NCBI GenBank assembly: GCA_016271365.2
Contig: CM057453.1
Span: 1,091,691,001-1,091,755,000 of the forward strand
Source of the DNA: Neoceratodus forsteri
Taxonomy: Eukaryota > Chordata > Ceratodontiformes > Ceratodontidae
Direction of reading: 5' to 3'
DNA: 64,000 nucleotides
Shown here: in pieces, positions 31,781 to 42,248 of the stretch
Layout: each line of letters opens with the position of its first letter
How positions within the stretch are numbered: the first letter of the stretch is position 1
Notes under the pieces: model-generated
Seen by the model: the letters and a program-made list of their open reading frames with translations, nothing else
Told to the model about the DNA's origin: nothing
Databases searched by the model: none
Made by a program: the position numbers and the translations under genes

Positions 31781-33010
31781 ATGGGGCTCCCCAGCAATCC
31801 AGGTGGAGCCGCCTCCACAACAGCTCTTGCAGGGAGAACCCCCTCTAAGGACTCCCATCTGACTACTGGCTTGCCAGGCCTGTTTTCAGTGGAGATCACA
31901 CACTTGGACGAGTCCCAGGTGGTGCACAGAGGCAAACAGATGTGGGCAGTGTTTGAGGATTCTTCAGATGACTTTAATGGGTCCTTGATGCAGTTTTTGA
32001 AGGCTTATGCTTTTGACCATTATTTGGCCAAAGAATTGACTACTGACCATGGGCTGGTGTCCTTGGGGCTCTTCTCTGGCTCATATCTGAGTCCATGGAG
32101 GTTTCCTTGGAGCCAGTCAAGAAAATGGCTAAACACCCCTTTACTGAGATCCTGGATAGAGACAAACCCTGAGGTTTCCTTTCCAGTGGCTGAGGCCATC
32201 TTGGGACCGTGCTGGAGCTTGGAATCCCCACACTTCCTGCCCATCACTATCTACCTGTGGTCCCACAAGTATACAGTCCCTACCAGCGCCTTGTCCAGGT
32301 GTTGGACTGCCCCTTAATAAATTTTTTTTTTTTAAACCAGGAGAGAGACTAAGCTGAAAGCTTGTTTACAGGTATGACCTGAGAGCACAAGGAAGTTATG
32401 ACTTGCTCAGGGTCACACAGTATGCAGTCAGTGGCTGTGGGATTCAAACCCAGGTCTCCTGCTCAGAGCCTTAAACCTCTGTACTAAACTGCCTCCAACT
32501 GCCCAGATCTGGTCACTGACTGTCTTTTGTGAATCTAGAAATACTGGGGACATGGAGAAACCTCCCCACTAAGGAGTCCAAGAAGCTTCAACACACAGCG
32601 AAGATGGTCTATACTGTGTCCACCCTTGGCCTTCTTCAGGCGAGCTACGCCTTGGTGATGGCCCACTTTGGTCACTCCAGGGAGTTCTAGACCACATCCT
32701 CCTTTACCTCCATGCCGACAAGAAGCTGGTGGTAAAAGTAGTCCAAGGCCAGGGGAGAGCGCTGGCTAAACACCAGCTTCAGATGGCCTTCGATATGGGC
32801 CATTCCTGCTGCCGTTATGGACTGCAGGGCCTGGCTGAGGATAGCCATATTTTTGGTGACACACAGCACAAGTTGGCTGATGTTGCCTTCTTGGGCGCTG
32901 ACCTCTTTGGCCCTGGAGTGGAGGGCCACCTCACTAAGATTGAGAAGTCCAGTGCCACCTTGGATTCTTTGACCTCCTCTCAGAAAAACTCGAAAGGGCA
33001 GAAGTAAGAA
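31781..33010 (+). pseudogene. DIRS-A3 gag
   Basis: Gag remnants: a frame open 31,781-32,317 that carries an FPVAEAILGP block (about 32,185) and HKYTVPTSALS (about 32,265). After the SINE insertion come KESKKLQHTAKMVYTVS-like residues (about 32,570), VVQGQGRALAKHQLQMAFDM (about 32,735) and HKLADVAFLGADLFGPGVEG (about 32,870). Many indels and stops. Confidence 0.68.
32313..32497 (-). mobile_element. MIR-like CORE-SINE (tRNA-derived)
   Basis: On the minus strand it begins with a tRNA-like head: GGAGGCAGTTTAGTACAGAG (A-box region) and GGGTTTGAATCCCA (B box). It continues into the conserved CORE region (TGTGACCCTGAGCAAGTCA) and ends in an A-rich tail (poly-T on + at 32,321-32,333). It interrupts DIRS-A3 gag. 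Short direct repeats ACTGCCC flank it (32,306-32,312 and 32,498-32,504). A retroposed SINE, not a tRNA gene. Confidence 0.8.
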
Positions 33011-33399
33011 AAGCCTTTTCAGTTCATCTCTTTCCATCCCAACAGTGTCTTTTGCAGGCTGGGCCCCCAAGACAGAGTTCCTTGGTCAGGGCCCAAGGGG
33101 AGGGTAGTGGTGCCCCTCTGGCAACAGGCACTGGTGCCTCCAAAAAAAAACGGCCTACTGAAGGGTTGAGGAGTGTCTGCCTCCCACCTGTCCCTGGAAG
33201 CATGGTCCATAATTACCTTGGACAAATGGATCCTGGAGGTGGTGTCTGAGAGGTTGCCTCTCAGATTCGATGCTCTCCCTTACCAACCTCACATGCCAAG
33301 GGAGTCTGTGGTGTCACAGGACACACTGTCCACTCTCATGCAAGGACGTTGCTCAGCTCCTTGAGAAAGAAGCTGTAGCCTGTGTCCCAGATTCCATAG

Positions 33400-33900
33400 C
33401 AGGTCTGGGCTTTGTGTCAGATATTTTCTGGTCCTGAAATGGATGGGGGTTGACACCCCATACTTGGATCTTCACGATCTGATTCAGTATCTCAGGAAGT
33501 GCAAGTTCAAGATGGTCATGCTGAACCAGATAATTCCATCTCTGGAGCAGGGCATGTGGTTCTACTCCCTGGACCTCCAGGACGCATTCTTCCACATTCC
33601 TGTCTATTCGTCCCACTGGCGGTACCTTCGGTTCCACACAGAAGGGGTTCTCCATCAGTTCCAGGTAACGCCATTCGGTCTTTCCTCGGCACCCAGGGTC
33701 TTCAAGTGCATGGTAGTGGTGGCAGCATTCCTGTGGCACCAGGGTTTAGAATTACCCCTGTCAGGACGACTGGCTGATAGCTGGGCTGTCCAAGGAGGCA
33801 GTGAAGTGGTCCAGGGACCTGGCCTGCAGAGACTTGGGCCATCTGATCAGTCTGGCCATGTCCAAACTGAATTTCTTGCAGGTGATTCACTTCTTTAGGG
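33400..33900 (+). pseudogene. DIRS-A3 reverse transcriptase
   Basis: RT blocks: LDLHDLIQYL (about 33,465), LNQIIPSLEQGMWFYSLDLQ (about 33,520), DAFFHIPV (about 33,580), VTPFGLSSAPRVF (about 33,665) and VVVAAFLWHQG (about 33,715). The active-site region is frameshifted; in another frame it reads QDDWL (about 33,765). Inactive relic. Confidence 0.78.
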
Positions 33901-34229
33901 CAGGCTAGGCTTCCTCCTGGTCAGGCCAGATCCCTGAAGACCAGCCACTGGATCTTGCCTTCTTTGCACAGTCAGGTCAGGTTGGGCATGTGTGTCCTGC
34001 CTGGGGACGTCTCTTCGAGTGCTGGGTACATGGTGTCCTGCGCCAGCATTGTCCGGCTGGGCCTGCTGGTGGAAGCGTCGCCTTCAGTGAGAGTTGGGCC
34101 ATCAGTAGTCCCAGTGCCTAGGACACATGGACCAGCCAGTTTCGGTGATCCAGTCGATGTGGGATGCCATCTGATGGTAGCTTCTCCCACAGCATTTGGA
34201 GGCAGGAGTCCTGTTTGTTTGCCTAGAGC

Positions 34230-34600
34230 TGTCTGTCACTCTGACTAGAGATGCACCTCTGGTGGGATGGGGAGCGCACTGGGGGGACCGCAGAGCCCAT
34301 GGGCTCTGGACCTTCAGAAAGTCCTGTCACCACATCAAACTGCTGGAACTCCATGCAGTGCACCTGGGTCTAATGGAATTTGCTGCATTTTGTCCGTGGT
34401 TGGGTCATGCAAGTCCAGACGGACAATACCATGACCGTGTTCTACCTGAACAGGCAGGGCGGAACATACTCCCTTCCCTTGTGTCGGGAGGCACTCCACA
34501 CTTGAATCCTCATGTGCAGATCTCCTGGCAGTTCGTCACAGGAGCAGACAACCAGCTGGTGGATGCCCTCAACAGCATGTACAAGACGTCGCACAAGGGG
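34230..34600 (+). pseudogene. DIRS-A3 RNase H
   Basis: Fragments RDAPLVGWGAHWGDRRAHGL (about 34,240), HHIKLLELHAVHLGLMEF with the glutamate block (about 34,330), VQTDNTMTVFYLNRQGG in another frame (about 34,410) and a NQLVDALNSM end (about 34,550). Confidence 0.74.
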
Positions 34601-34999
34601 TCTCGACATCAGGAGGCAGTGAGCTACCTGTTCTCCCTGTGGGGCAGTCCTCTAATGGACCTCTTGGCTTCCAGGGAGAACACAAAGCTGACGCTGTTTC
34701 GTACCTGCCTCTTCTGTCTGGGACACTGCTAGGGAATGCCTTTGCGAAGCCCTGGACCCCGGCTTCCTATACACCTTCTCTCCCTTTCCTTTGATCCACA
34801 GGTTGGTGCTAAAGTCAAGGATGGACAAGGCACGGATGATCCTGATCGACCCCGTACTGACCCCAGCAGTACTGGTACCTGGATCTCCTCAGCCTCAGCA
34901 GCAACCCTCTGTGGCAATTGCCTCTGCATGCAGACCTGCTGTTTTGTCATCAGAGGAAGATCCTGCACCTGGATCTTCATTCCTTGCATCTCACAGCCT

Positions 35000-36204
35000 G
35001 GTTCCTGAGCAGCTAGAGTTCCAGGCTTTGGGAGTTTCCAAAGATGTTCTCCACATTGTGGAGACATCCCAAAAGGAGTCAACTTATCAATGCTACACCT
35101 TTAAATGGAAAAGATTTTCCATTTGGTGCCAGGGCAAAGGAGCCTTATCTGGACTATCTGTGCTCCCTCTTTCAAGCTGGGGCTGAGATCGACAACCGTC
35201 AAGGTGCACATCTCAGCATACCGTGCATTGGCTGGTATATTGATGTTGGCACAGGAGAAGATGGTCAGGCGCTTTTTCTTTTTCCATATTTTCCTTTTCT
35301 GCCCCTGCAACCCACGGTGACCCCATCCAACTACCCCTCCCTCAGCTCCATTGCCTTACTGCAGTGTCCTTTGCCATAGGACTGTAGCGGTTACCCAGCC
35401 ACCAGTGCGAAGCCTGAAAGAGGCAGTCGTCACTCATCGCTGCGGGTGGTATTTTCCCACCATTTTCTCTCCTTACTTCCCCAGAGCATCAGTGCAAGGA
35501 CACACGTGCATGTGTGCGCTCACCACCTTGGCCTGCCTGGCCCCGATCCCACCTTCCTTGGCCTAGCGCCTAACCCCCACCTCCATCGCCCGCACTACCA
35601 TCATGCCTCCACATGGTCGGTGGTAGTCAAGGGTCAGGAGAGCTTAACTCTCCGATCCGGTAGAGGAGAGCTACCAGTTGGATGCTCGATCCTCACCCAG
35701 CCCTCCCACCCCCCGGCCTACCTTCGGCAACCCATGCCCATTACTGAACATGGGTCACCAGTGTGGCAGGAGGTAAGGTGCCCAGTGCCTCAGCCCTCCA
35801 TGCCACTGGGCCAGCCAGGTCGGGTACTTTCTTAAAGACCTTGACCACTTGAACCCACCAATCGTGAGACCACCACCACCTTGGGATCTGTGGCTGATTC
35901 GGGCAGTGCTCATGGGCAAGCTTTTGAGCCTATGCACAGGTGTGAGATGTCCCACTGTTGTGAAAAAAACACTTTCCTGGTGGCTCCAGGCACTTTTGGT
36001 GGAGTCTAAATACCTAAGCTAACAAGGACAAGGTAGTCCTTTGTCCCCACCCGAAATTCCTCCTGACTGTGGGATTGGAGTTTCACCTTAACCAGGTGAT
36101 TAACCTTCCAGTATAGAAGATGATTGTCAGGTTGATAACATCCTGCATCAACGTCTGTTGTAGATTGGCTGGTAGGGAGCCTTCCATAGGGTTTAGGGTT
36201 CATT
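35000..36204 (+). pseudogene. DIRS-A3 tyrosine recombinase, truncated
   Basis: Fragments LEFQALGVSKDVLHIVETSQ (about 35,010), YTFKWKRFSIWCQGKG (about 35,095), GRYFKTLTTLNPP-like residues (about 35,820-35,860), a region equivalent to FTLNQVL (about 36,080) and LVGREPSIGF (about 36,165). A segment at about 35,280-35,800 has no counterpart in A1 or A2 and may be an unrelated insertion. The catalytic H-x-x-R and tyrosine boxes are lost at the junction with L1. Confidence 0.65.
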
Positions 36205-39200
36205 TCACCAGATTAATACAAGAATCACATTTATTGACTCAGAGGCAAATTGCATGAGAAGACAGCAAATTAGTCATGTATTTTCTGCAGGGTTTGCCTC
36301 CAACAGGGCTGGTGTATTATGATTTTAATTAATAGGAAAATTCCTTTCATTCTTAACCAGGTGCTTAAGGACCCGCAAGGTCGATTTCTGTTCAGTCATT
36401 GTGTTTTATATGCCACCGAGATTCTCCTGGGAAATCTTTATGGGCCTAATGTAGATTCTCCCAATTTTTTTTCACGCAGTTAGTTGAACTCCTATACCCA
36501 TTTCTGCCCCTACCGCTTATCATAAGGGGTGATATAAACACTGTTATGGATCCATTAATGGATCGTTCTTCTCCTCTGAGGAGAGGCCGCTCTCTGGCTC
36601 AAAGGGCCCTCCAGGAATTTATAGAACATTATGCTCTGTGTGATGTTTGGAGGGTATTACACCCCTCAGAGAAGGAATTAGCTTTTCTATCGCCAGTACA
36701 TAAAACAGCTACGTATTGATTATATCTTTCTTTCTCAAGCCCTTCCTCCGGAGTAACAGAAGCCTCTATACAGTCAGGTCCACCCTCTGATCATTCGTTG
36801 GTAACATATCAGCTTGCCCTTTCATTTCTTCCCAAGAAATCCTCCCGTGGAAGATTAATAACCAAATGTTAAAGGATCCCCACATAGTTAAAACTATTAA
36901 TAAACATATAGAGCATTTTATAGATACCAACCTTCAATCCATCTCCAGACCAGATTTAATATGGGGCGCTTTTCAAGCTTTCATTAGAGGAGTTTTAATC
37001 AGTATGGCTACGAAAAAGGAAAAAGAAAGGGAGCTAACTTCTCTTCTTGAACAAATCCGTTCAAAAGAATCACTACTTTCCCATAATTTCTCAGAATCCT
37101 TTCAGCAAGAGCTGGTAAAATTAAATGAGGCCTATTTGGAAATATTAAGGGATAAAGCTGAATTTGCTATTCTCAAAGCTAAAGCAAATTACTCAGATCA
37201 GGGAGAGAAAGCAGGAAGGTTGTTGGCACTCCGGATTAAACAACTGGAAGCGAATAGATATATTCTGTCAATTCGCTCCCAATTAGATGGTATCCTAAAA
37301 ACATCTCCAGAGGATATAGTCCTGGAATTCCAGCGGTATTATACAAACTTATACAATCCTAAGATAAATTAATTATCGGAACCAAACCTTGACAGTTATT
37401 TAGGGCGCCAGTTTATCTTCGCTTTCTGAGCCTCAACAAGAATTGCTAGTATCCCTATATCATCTGAAGAAATTCTCAAGGTTATTAAAAGTTTACCTTC
37501 AGACAAATCACCTGGTCCAGATGGTTTCTTGGCTAATTTTTATAAAGTTTTCCAAGAACAGTTATTACCTTTATTAGTCCTTTTATTTCAATATATTTTA
37601 TTGGGTGCGCCTGTGGACCCCACTTTATGGGAGGCCTTAATAGTCCTCATATTGAAACCGGGAAAGAACCCAGAATTACCCACGAGTTATCGCCCAATAT
37701 CCCTGATGAATCAGGACATCAAGATATTAGCTAAAATGTTAGCGGATCGTGTTGCATCAGTGCTGCCCTATCTCATTGGACCCGAACAGGTGGGATTCGT
37801 GAAAGGGCGCTCTTCGATGGACCATTTCCGAACCCTGTCGCACATCCTTTCGGCATCCAGGGATGCCTCATTTCCAACTGTTTTGGTTTCTCTGGATGCT
37901 GAGAAGTCCTAGGTAGACTGAATTTTTTATTTAGGGCCCTTAATGTTATAAGTTCCCTTTTGCTTTTCAAAAGTGGGTTAAAGCTCTGTATAATACCCTG
38001 CTCAGTGATGGCTAATGGGTCATATCCGAAAGATTTATGCCACACTCAGGAACCAGACAAGGCTGCCCACTATCCCCTTTACTTTTTAATTTATATTTAG
38101 AGCCCCTTATTTGCCGACTTAAAACGTCCCCGATGATTCAAGGAATTACTATTTAGGGATACAAGGTTAAATTATCGGCATATGCCGATGACCTATTGTT
38201 ACAGTTATCGTACCGTTAAGTTAGTACCTGCCATGTTACCCATCATAGAAGAATTTGCCAATTTCTCAAATTACAAATTAAACATTGAAAAATCCCTTGT
38301 TTTCCTGCTTAACTATAAAGTGCTTAAATCAAATATTATAGAGACAGGTATGTCCTGGGTGCCGAAATCTTTAAAATACTTGAGCATTCAAATTACCAGG
38401 AACCCAGCCTCACTTCAAAAGTTGAATTTGGATGCCCTAGTAAACATTATAGGTGCAGACCTTGACAGGTGGGCCAAACTATCCATCTCACTTTGGGGCC
38501 GAGTGAACTTAATTAAAATGAATGTTTTCCCTAGGATTTGTTTACCCTTTGTACTTGCTTAATAGCTGGATGCCTTTAGCCTGGTTCCGTAAAATCAACG
38601 GCCTGATTATAAAATTTATTTGGGCTAATAGACAACCTGGGATTGCATTCTATAAGTTAGCGGCGCCTAAGGACAAAGGGGGTCTCCGTCTTCCACATTT
38701 GACTTTTTACTGTTGGGCGAGTCACATGGTTAAATACATGAGATGGGTGAAACAGACGAGAGAAGTTAATCCCACGGCCTTTATTCCTGTCTGGCTCAAA
38801 ATCAAGCTGTCTCTGATTAAAGCGGTCTCTGCACAGCGTCGCTGTTTCATATCAGGCGGGTGCCTTCTTTTAATCTTGAAATCAACCCCATCGCGACATC
38901 AGTCAGAGTGCACTCCCAGATATGCCTTTTATGAAATATAATCACACCTTAGACTTAGCTCAACCTATTGGGGTAACCCAAATTTAAAAATAGATAATAA
39001 GCCAATCACGCGTAGGTGGCTTCCTCAATTGGAAGGTGCTAAGCTCTTTCAGCTCGTTACCTTGGACAGTTCATGGTTCTCAATTATTGAAATACTAAAT
39101 AATTTTAACATTCCTGGTAAACTTGTGTTTAAAGTTTACCAGTTAGAACATCTAATAATGAAGGTCTTTGGGTCGAACCTGCCCCAAAAAAGTATGAAAA

Positions 39201-39860
39201 CTTTCCTGGATGAACTCTCACCTTCGTTTGGTATGGCCCATTCTGTGTCCAATATGTATAAAATTCTATATAATTATAAGTATCCGACTAGTTTTGCACC
39301 TGAGATACACTGGGCTTCATGTTTTCCTGATCTGGAGATAAATTGGACAACTTTGTGGTCGAACTGCCATAAATATATTACTCAGGATAGATTACGGCTT
39401 CCACAGTTTTACATTTTACATAATATACTATACCTCCAAAAAATTATATAAGTATGGGCTTATTGATGCACCCACTTGCTCCCGTTGTCAGCAGGCAGAA
39501 GGGTCATTGTTTCACATATTCTGGGAATGTCCTAAGGTCTCTACTCTCTGGAAGGACATCCAATGAAAGATGGATTCCTTGTTGTGCCTTTCGGATATTT
39601 TCACTCCTGAGGTATGCCTTCTAGGTGACTATACCCTGATTCCAGTAAATGGTAGGCGATATTATATAGCATTGATCTCCCTATCAGTTAAAAAGGTGAT
39701 TCTCCGTCATTGGAAAGATGATGGAGATATTTCGTGTTCGGAATGGCTTAAAGAATTGCTAGCCAATCTCAGGATGGAAAAAATGGTGGCAAGTCTTAGT
39801 AACAGAATGAATAAATATAAGAAAATCTGGGAACCTTTTCACGTGCTGCTTACCGTTTAG
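36205..39860 (+). pseudogene. L1 ORF2 (endonuclease, RT, C-terminal Cys motif), broken
   Basis: ORF2 nicks target DNA and reverse-transcribes the element RNA at the nick. Endonuclease remnants: QESHLL (about 36,215) and a GDINTVMDPLMDRS block (about 36,530). Linker: a 168-codon open frame at 36,866-37,372 ending in a YYTNLYNP block. RT: SPGPDGFLANFYK (about 37,507), LILKPGKNPELPTSYRPISL (about 37,650), IGPEQVGFVKGRSS (about 37,775) and the active site SAYADDLLLQL with both aspartates (about 38,175). The C-terminal frames include a CSRCQQAEGSLFHIFWECP motif (about 39,478-39,535). Several stops and frameshifts (37,373, 37,910, 38,155, 38,560, 38,940). Confidence 0.87.
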
Positions 39861-40088
39861 TATATTGCATGCTACTGTCAAAGTTAGAGTTTGATAATTC
39901 ACCTAATAAATTTGAGCTGTGCTGAATGGGAGGGGACTTTTAGTATGGGGGTGGGGATTAGGCCTGGGGGACATCCAGTGTATGCAGTGAAGTACTGTCT
40001 CTGGTTTTATTCACAACTCAGCTTATTATAACTGGATCTGTTCCTTTTGTTCTAAAAAGCAATAAACTTTGATTTGAAAAAAAAAAAA
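36205..40088 (+). mobile_element. L1 LINE, 5'-truncated
   Basis: A non-LTR retrotransposon of L1 type. It begins within the endonuclease domain, continues through the linker, RT and C-terminal region, and ends in a 3' UTR with AATAAA (40,061-40,066) and an A tract (40,077-40,088). All long frames are interrupted. It lies between truncated DIRS-A3 and the right terminal repeat of DIRS-C. No clear target duplication was found because its 5' flank is DIRS-A3 while its 3' flank is DIRS-C. Confidence 0.9.
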
Positions 40089-40197
40089 GTTTTCTGTGGG
40101 GTCCTGGCACCTGACCGCTTCAGTCCTTATGGTGCAACCTGCTGCAAGAGCTCCTCTTGAAGATCTGCTGTTACGATAAGTTCTTATGTAGCTGTAC
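40089..40197 (+). repeat. DIRS-C right inverted terminal repeat
   Basis: Immediately after the L1 A tract. The sequence (GGTGCAACCTGCTGCAAGAG, then GAAGATCTGCTGTTACGATA) is the inverse of the DIRS-C left end at 15,749-15,860. The L1 must lie within or at the inner side of this repeat. It marks the outer right boundary of the DIRS nest that starts at 15,749. Confidence 0.7.
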
Positions 40198-40373
40198 TTT
40201 ATTTTTGCTGTTTGTCATTGCAGGATTTACCAGTGAGTAAACAATCCCAAATCAGGCTGACCTATCAGACTGCAGGATTTTTCTGCCTTTATCTATTTTT
40301 AAGCTAAAGCTAACAGAAGGACTTGCTTCCAATGTAATAAAGAGATAGACCTGTTTGTGTGGCGTTGACTGAA
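40198..40373 (+). other. Short unassigned stretch
   Basis: AT-rich sequence between the DIRS-C right end and foldback 2. It may be host intron or the remainder of fragment D. Nothing recognised. Confidence 0.4.
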
Positions 40374-41751
40374 GGCAAGATATTCAGACTGCTCCGGGCT
40401 GTGGCGCAAGATGGGGCGCAGCGCAACCGAGATGCATGGGGGCCAGGACAGGGTGATATTCAAAGGAGATGTGCCAAGGCGCATCTCCATTGAATATGGC
40501 ACAGAATGCGCCTGACACATGTACAGTGCACCGGCACATTCCCCAGACAGGGAGCACCGGGAATGCTCCAGCGCAAATGTAGGTGCGCCTGCGCATCACC
40601 CACGATATTCAGAAGTGGACATGCAAATGGGGCCATTTGCATGTCATTATGGTCCCATTTGCATGCCTTGTGCAAAGCAGCCTTTCAGAATGCACCTTGA
40701 GCCCTGCATAGCAGCTGTAAAATACCTGGTAGTCTAGTGGCCACCCCCCATGCCCGATTGCGGGCATTTGTAAAATATCCTGGTGGTCTAGTGGTCCCCC
40801 TCCTTACCGTATGCTCAATCGCAGGCATTTATATGTATCTGCAATATCCTGGTGGTCTAGTGGTCCCCCTCCCACCCTACTGTATGCCTGATCATGGGCA
40901 TTAATAGTGGAAGTCAATACCTGGTGGTCCAGTGGAACCCCCTTCCGCCCGCAGAGGACCCTGGCCACCTAGCCCCTGCCCCGTCATCAGCGGGTGGCTG
41001 CACCCCGCCCACCGAATAACCGCTTACAGTATGATCTGTAAGCCTATTGATGCACAGTGTCGGCCAGTGGGCTTGCAGGCCATACTCACAACTATAGGCA
41101 CAAATATGTGAATGAATTCATTCACATATTTGTGCCTGTAATATTAATGTATGGTCTAGACGATAGTCCAACTGAGCACCAATGAACTTACAGATCACAC
41201 TGTAATGGCTGCCGCTTCGGTGGGTGGCCGGAGAGATGTGAGTGGGTAGCAGTCCACCGATGGGGGGCTGGGTCAAGGGTCATTGGTGGGTGAAGGTACT
41301 GCCAGCTAATGATTTCCTACTAATACTGCAGCGGGCTTATCCGGAAGAGGACCACAGAACTACCAGAATATTCTAGATATTATAAATGCCCATGATCAGA
41401 CATACTGGTTGGGGGCACTGAAGCCACCGAGAGAGAGTAAGGTGCTTATGAGGGCCGTGTCCCTGCTGGGTGGGTGGCCACCCATGGCTGGCGGGTGCTG
41501 TTTTGCCACTGCAATACAGCAGCTCACCTGTGGGTGGCCTGGTTTGAGCCTTTATTTTCTGGCTCAGCTTGGGGTTGTGCCAGGATATCGCTTCACATCT
41601 CGGGCTGAATATCAGGATGTGCGCATATGCATAAACGTACTACATTGCACCACATACATTGACATTGCGCCTATTGCATCAGGACTTGCTGCGCAAGTCC
41701 CCCCTTTCAGTATCGCACTGGGGCGCATTACTGCCCTTTGAATATCCTGCC
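40374..41751. mobile_element. Foldback element 2 with perfect central palindrome
   Basis: A long inverted repeat with short terminal inverted repeats GGCAAGATATTCA (left) and its near-inverse TGAATATCCTGCC (right, ending at 41,751). The left arm contains four copies of a ~70-bp repeat with core CCTGGTGGTCTAGTGGTCCC (about 40,723, 40,780, 40,849, 40,920). The right arm carries at least one inverse copy (about 41,353). The octamer GATATTCA or its inverse recurs within the arms (40,455; 40,604; 41,606). No coding capacity. The core is shared with foldback 1. Probably a non-autonomous DNA transposon; the superfamily and target duplication could not be determined. Confidence 0.75.
41096..41137. 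repeat. Perfect 42-bp palindrome
   Basis: Centred on the GAATTC at 41,114-41,119. Each half begins AGGCACAAATATGTGAAT and is an exact inverse of the other, with no spacer. Flanking sequence stays imperfectly inverted for more than 80 bases on each side. It sits at the centre of foldback 2. Confidence 0.95.
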
Positions 41752-42192
41752 CAGAGTATATAAAAGTGTAAACAGATTGATTTTAGAATATTGTGCCCAT
41801 TTGGCCCGTTGGTCTGACAATCTCAGAGCTGCTGCAGAAAACTGATCATGTTATTAATGGAGGGCTTGAAATATGAATAGGCACTCTTGGGTTGGAAACT
41901 ACCCTCCCATCCTGAGAGTCCCTTAGCTTGTCAAGTCAAAGTGTGTTAAGCCCACACAATAAGATGTCTGCCAGTCTTACAAGGCAGCAATTCAAATAAA
42001 TTAAGCTACCATTCCATATTACTGTTGGATAAAAATAAACAAGCGCAAGTGCCGGGGAAGTAATGACATTTCTTCCTTGTTTACATTATGAACATATTGC
42101 AAAACTTGGATTGACTTTTCAGATCACTGCTTTTTTTATTTGTGTTTTAGCTTAATTTGTACTACAGTGTTTCTTTTTGTGTTGTGTTGCAG

Positions 42193-42248
42193 TACGTCAA
42201 GCAATACTGTAAGGGGCAACATATTTGATGATGCTACAAGTGCACTTG
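42193..42248 (+). CDS. RAD23B: RAD23B exon preceding UBA1 exon (second copy)
   Basis: Same exon as 434-487, after TTGCAG and before GTAAGC, ending in NIFDDATSAL in the phase needed by the exon at 55,166. It is 56 nt long, against 54 in the first copy: one C fewer after ACGT and three extra bases before GGCAAC. Both lengths cannot be right; 54 keeps a phase 1-1 exon, so this copy is probably the one in error. Confidence 0.75.

Larger units (their letters stand above)
30417..36204 (+). mobile_element. DIRS-A3, 3'-truncated
   Basis: A third, older A-type DIRS. The left end (TTCTGGGGATATAGATATGG, then CATCCACAC) follows the pattern of DIRS-A2 and abuts the right end of DIRS-B. Gag (about 30,900-33,050), RT (about 33,400-33,900), RNase H (about 34,230-34,580) and recombinase (about 35,000-36,204) are all present and all broken. 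It stops inside the recombinase at a point equivalent to GMEPPRGIRAHS of A1, where L1 sequence begins. Its internal complementary region and right end are missing. Confidence 0.82.

Noticed and set aside
32440..32497. Possible tRNA gene on the minus strand
   Set aside because: A and B boxes are present but there is no cloverleaf; the sequence continues into a MIR-type core and a poly-A tail, so it is the head of a SINE.
40219..40245. Exon-like TTGCAG-GATTTACCA-GTGAGT
   Set aside because: A splice-like pair enclosing about nine bases, with no RAD23B homology. Chance match.
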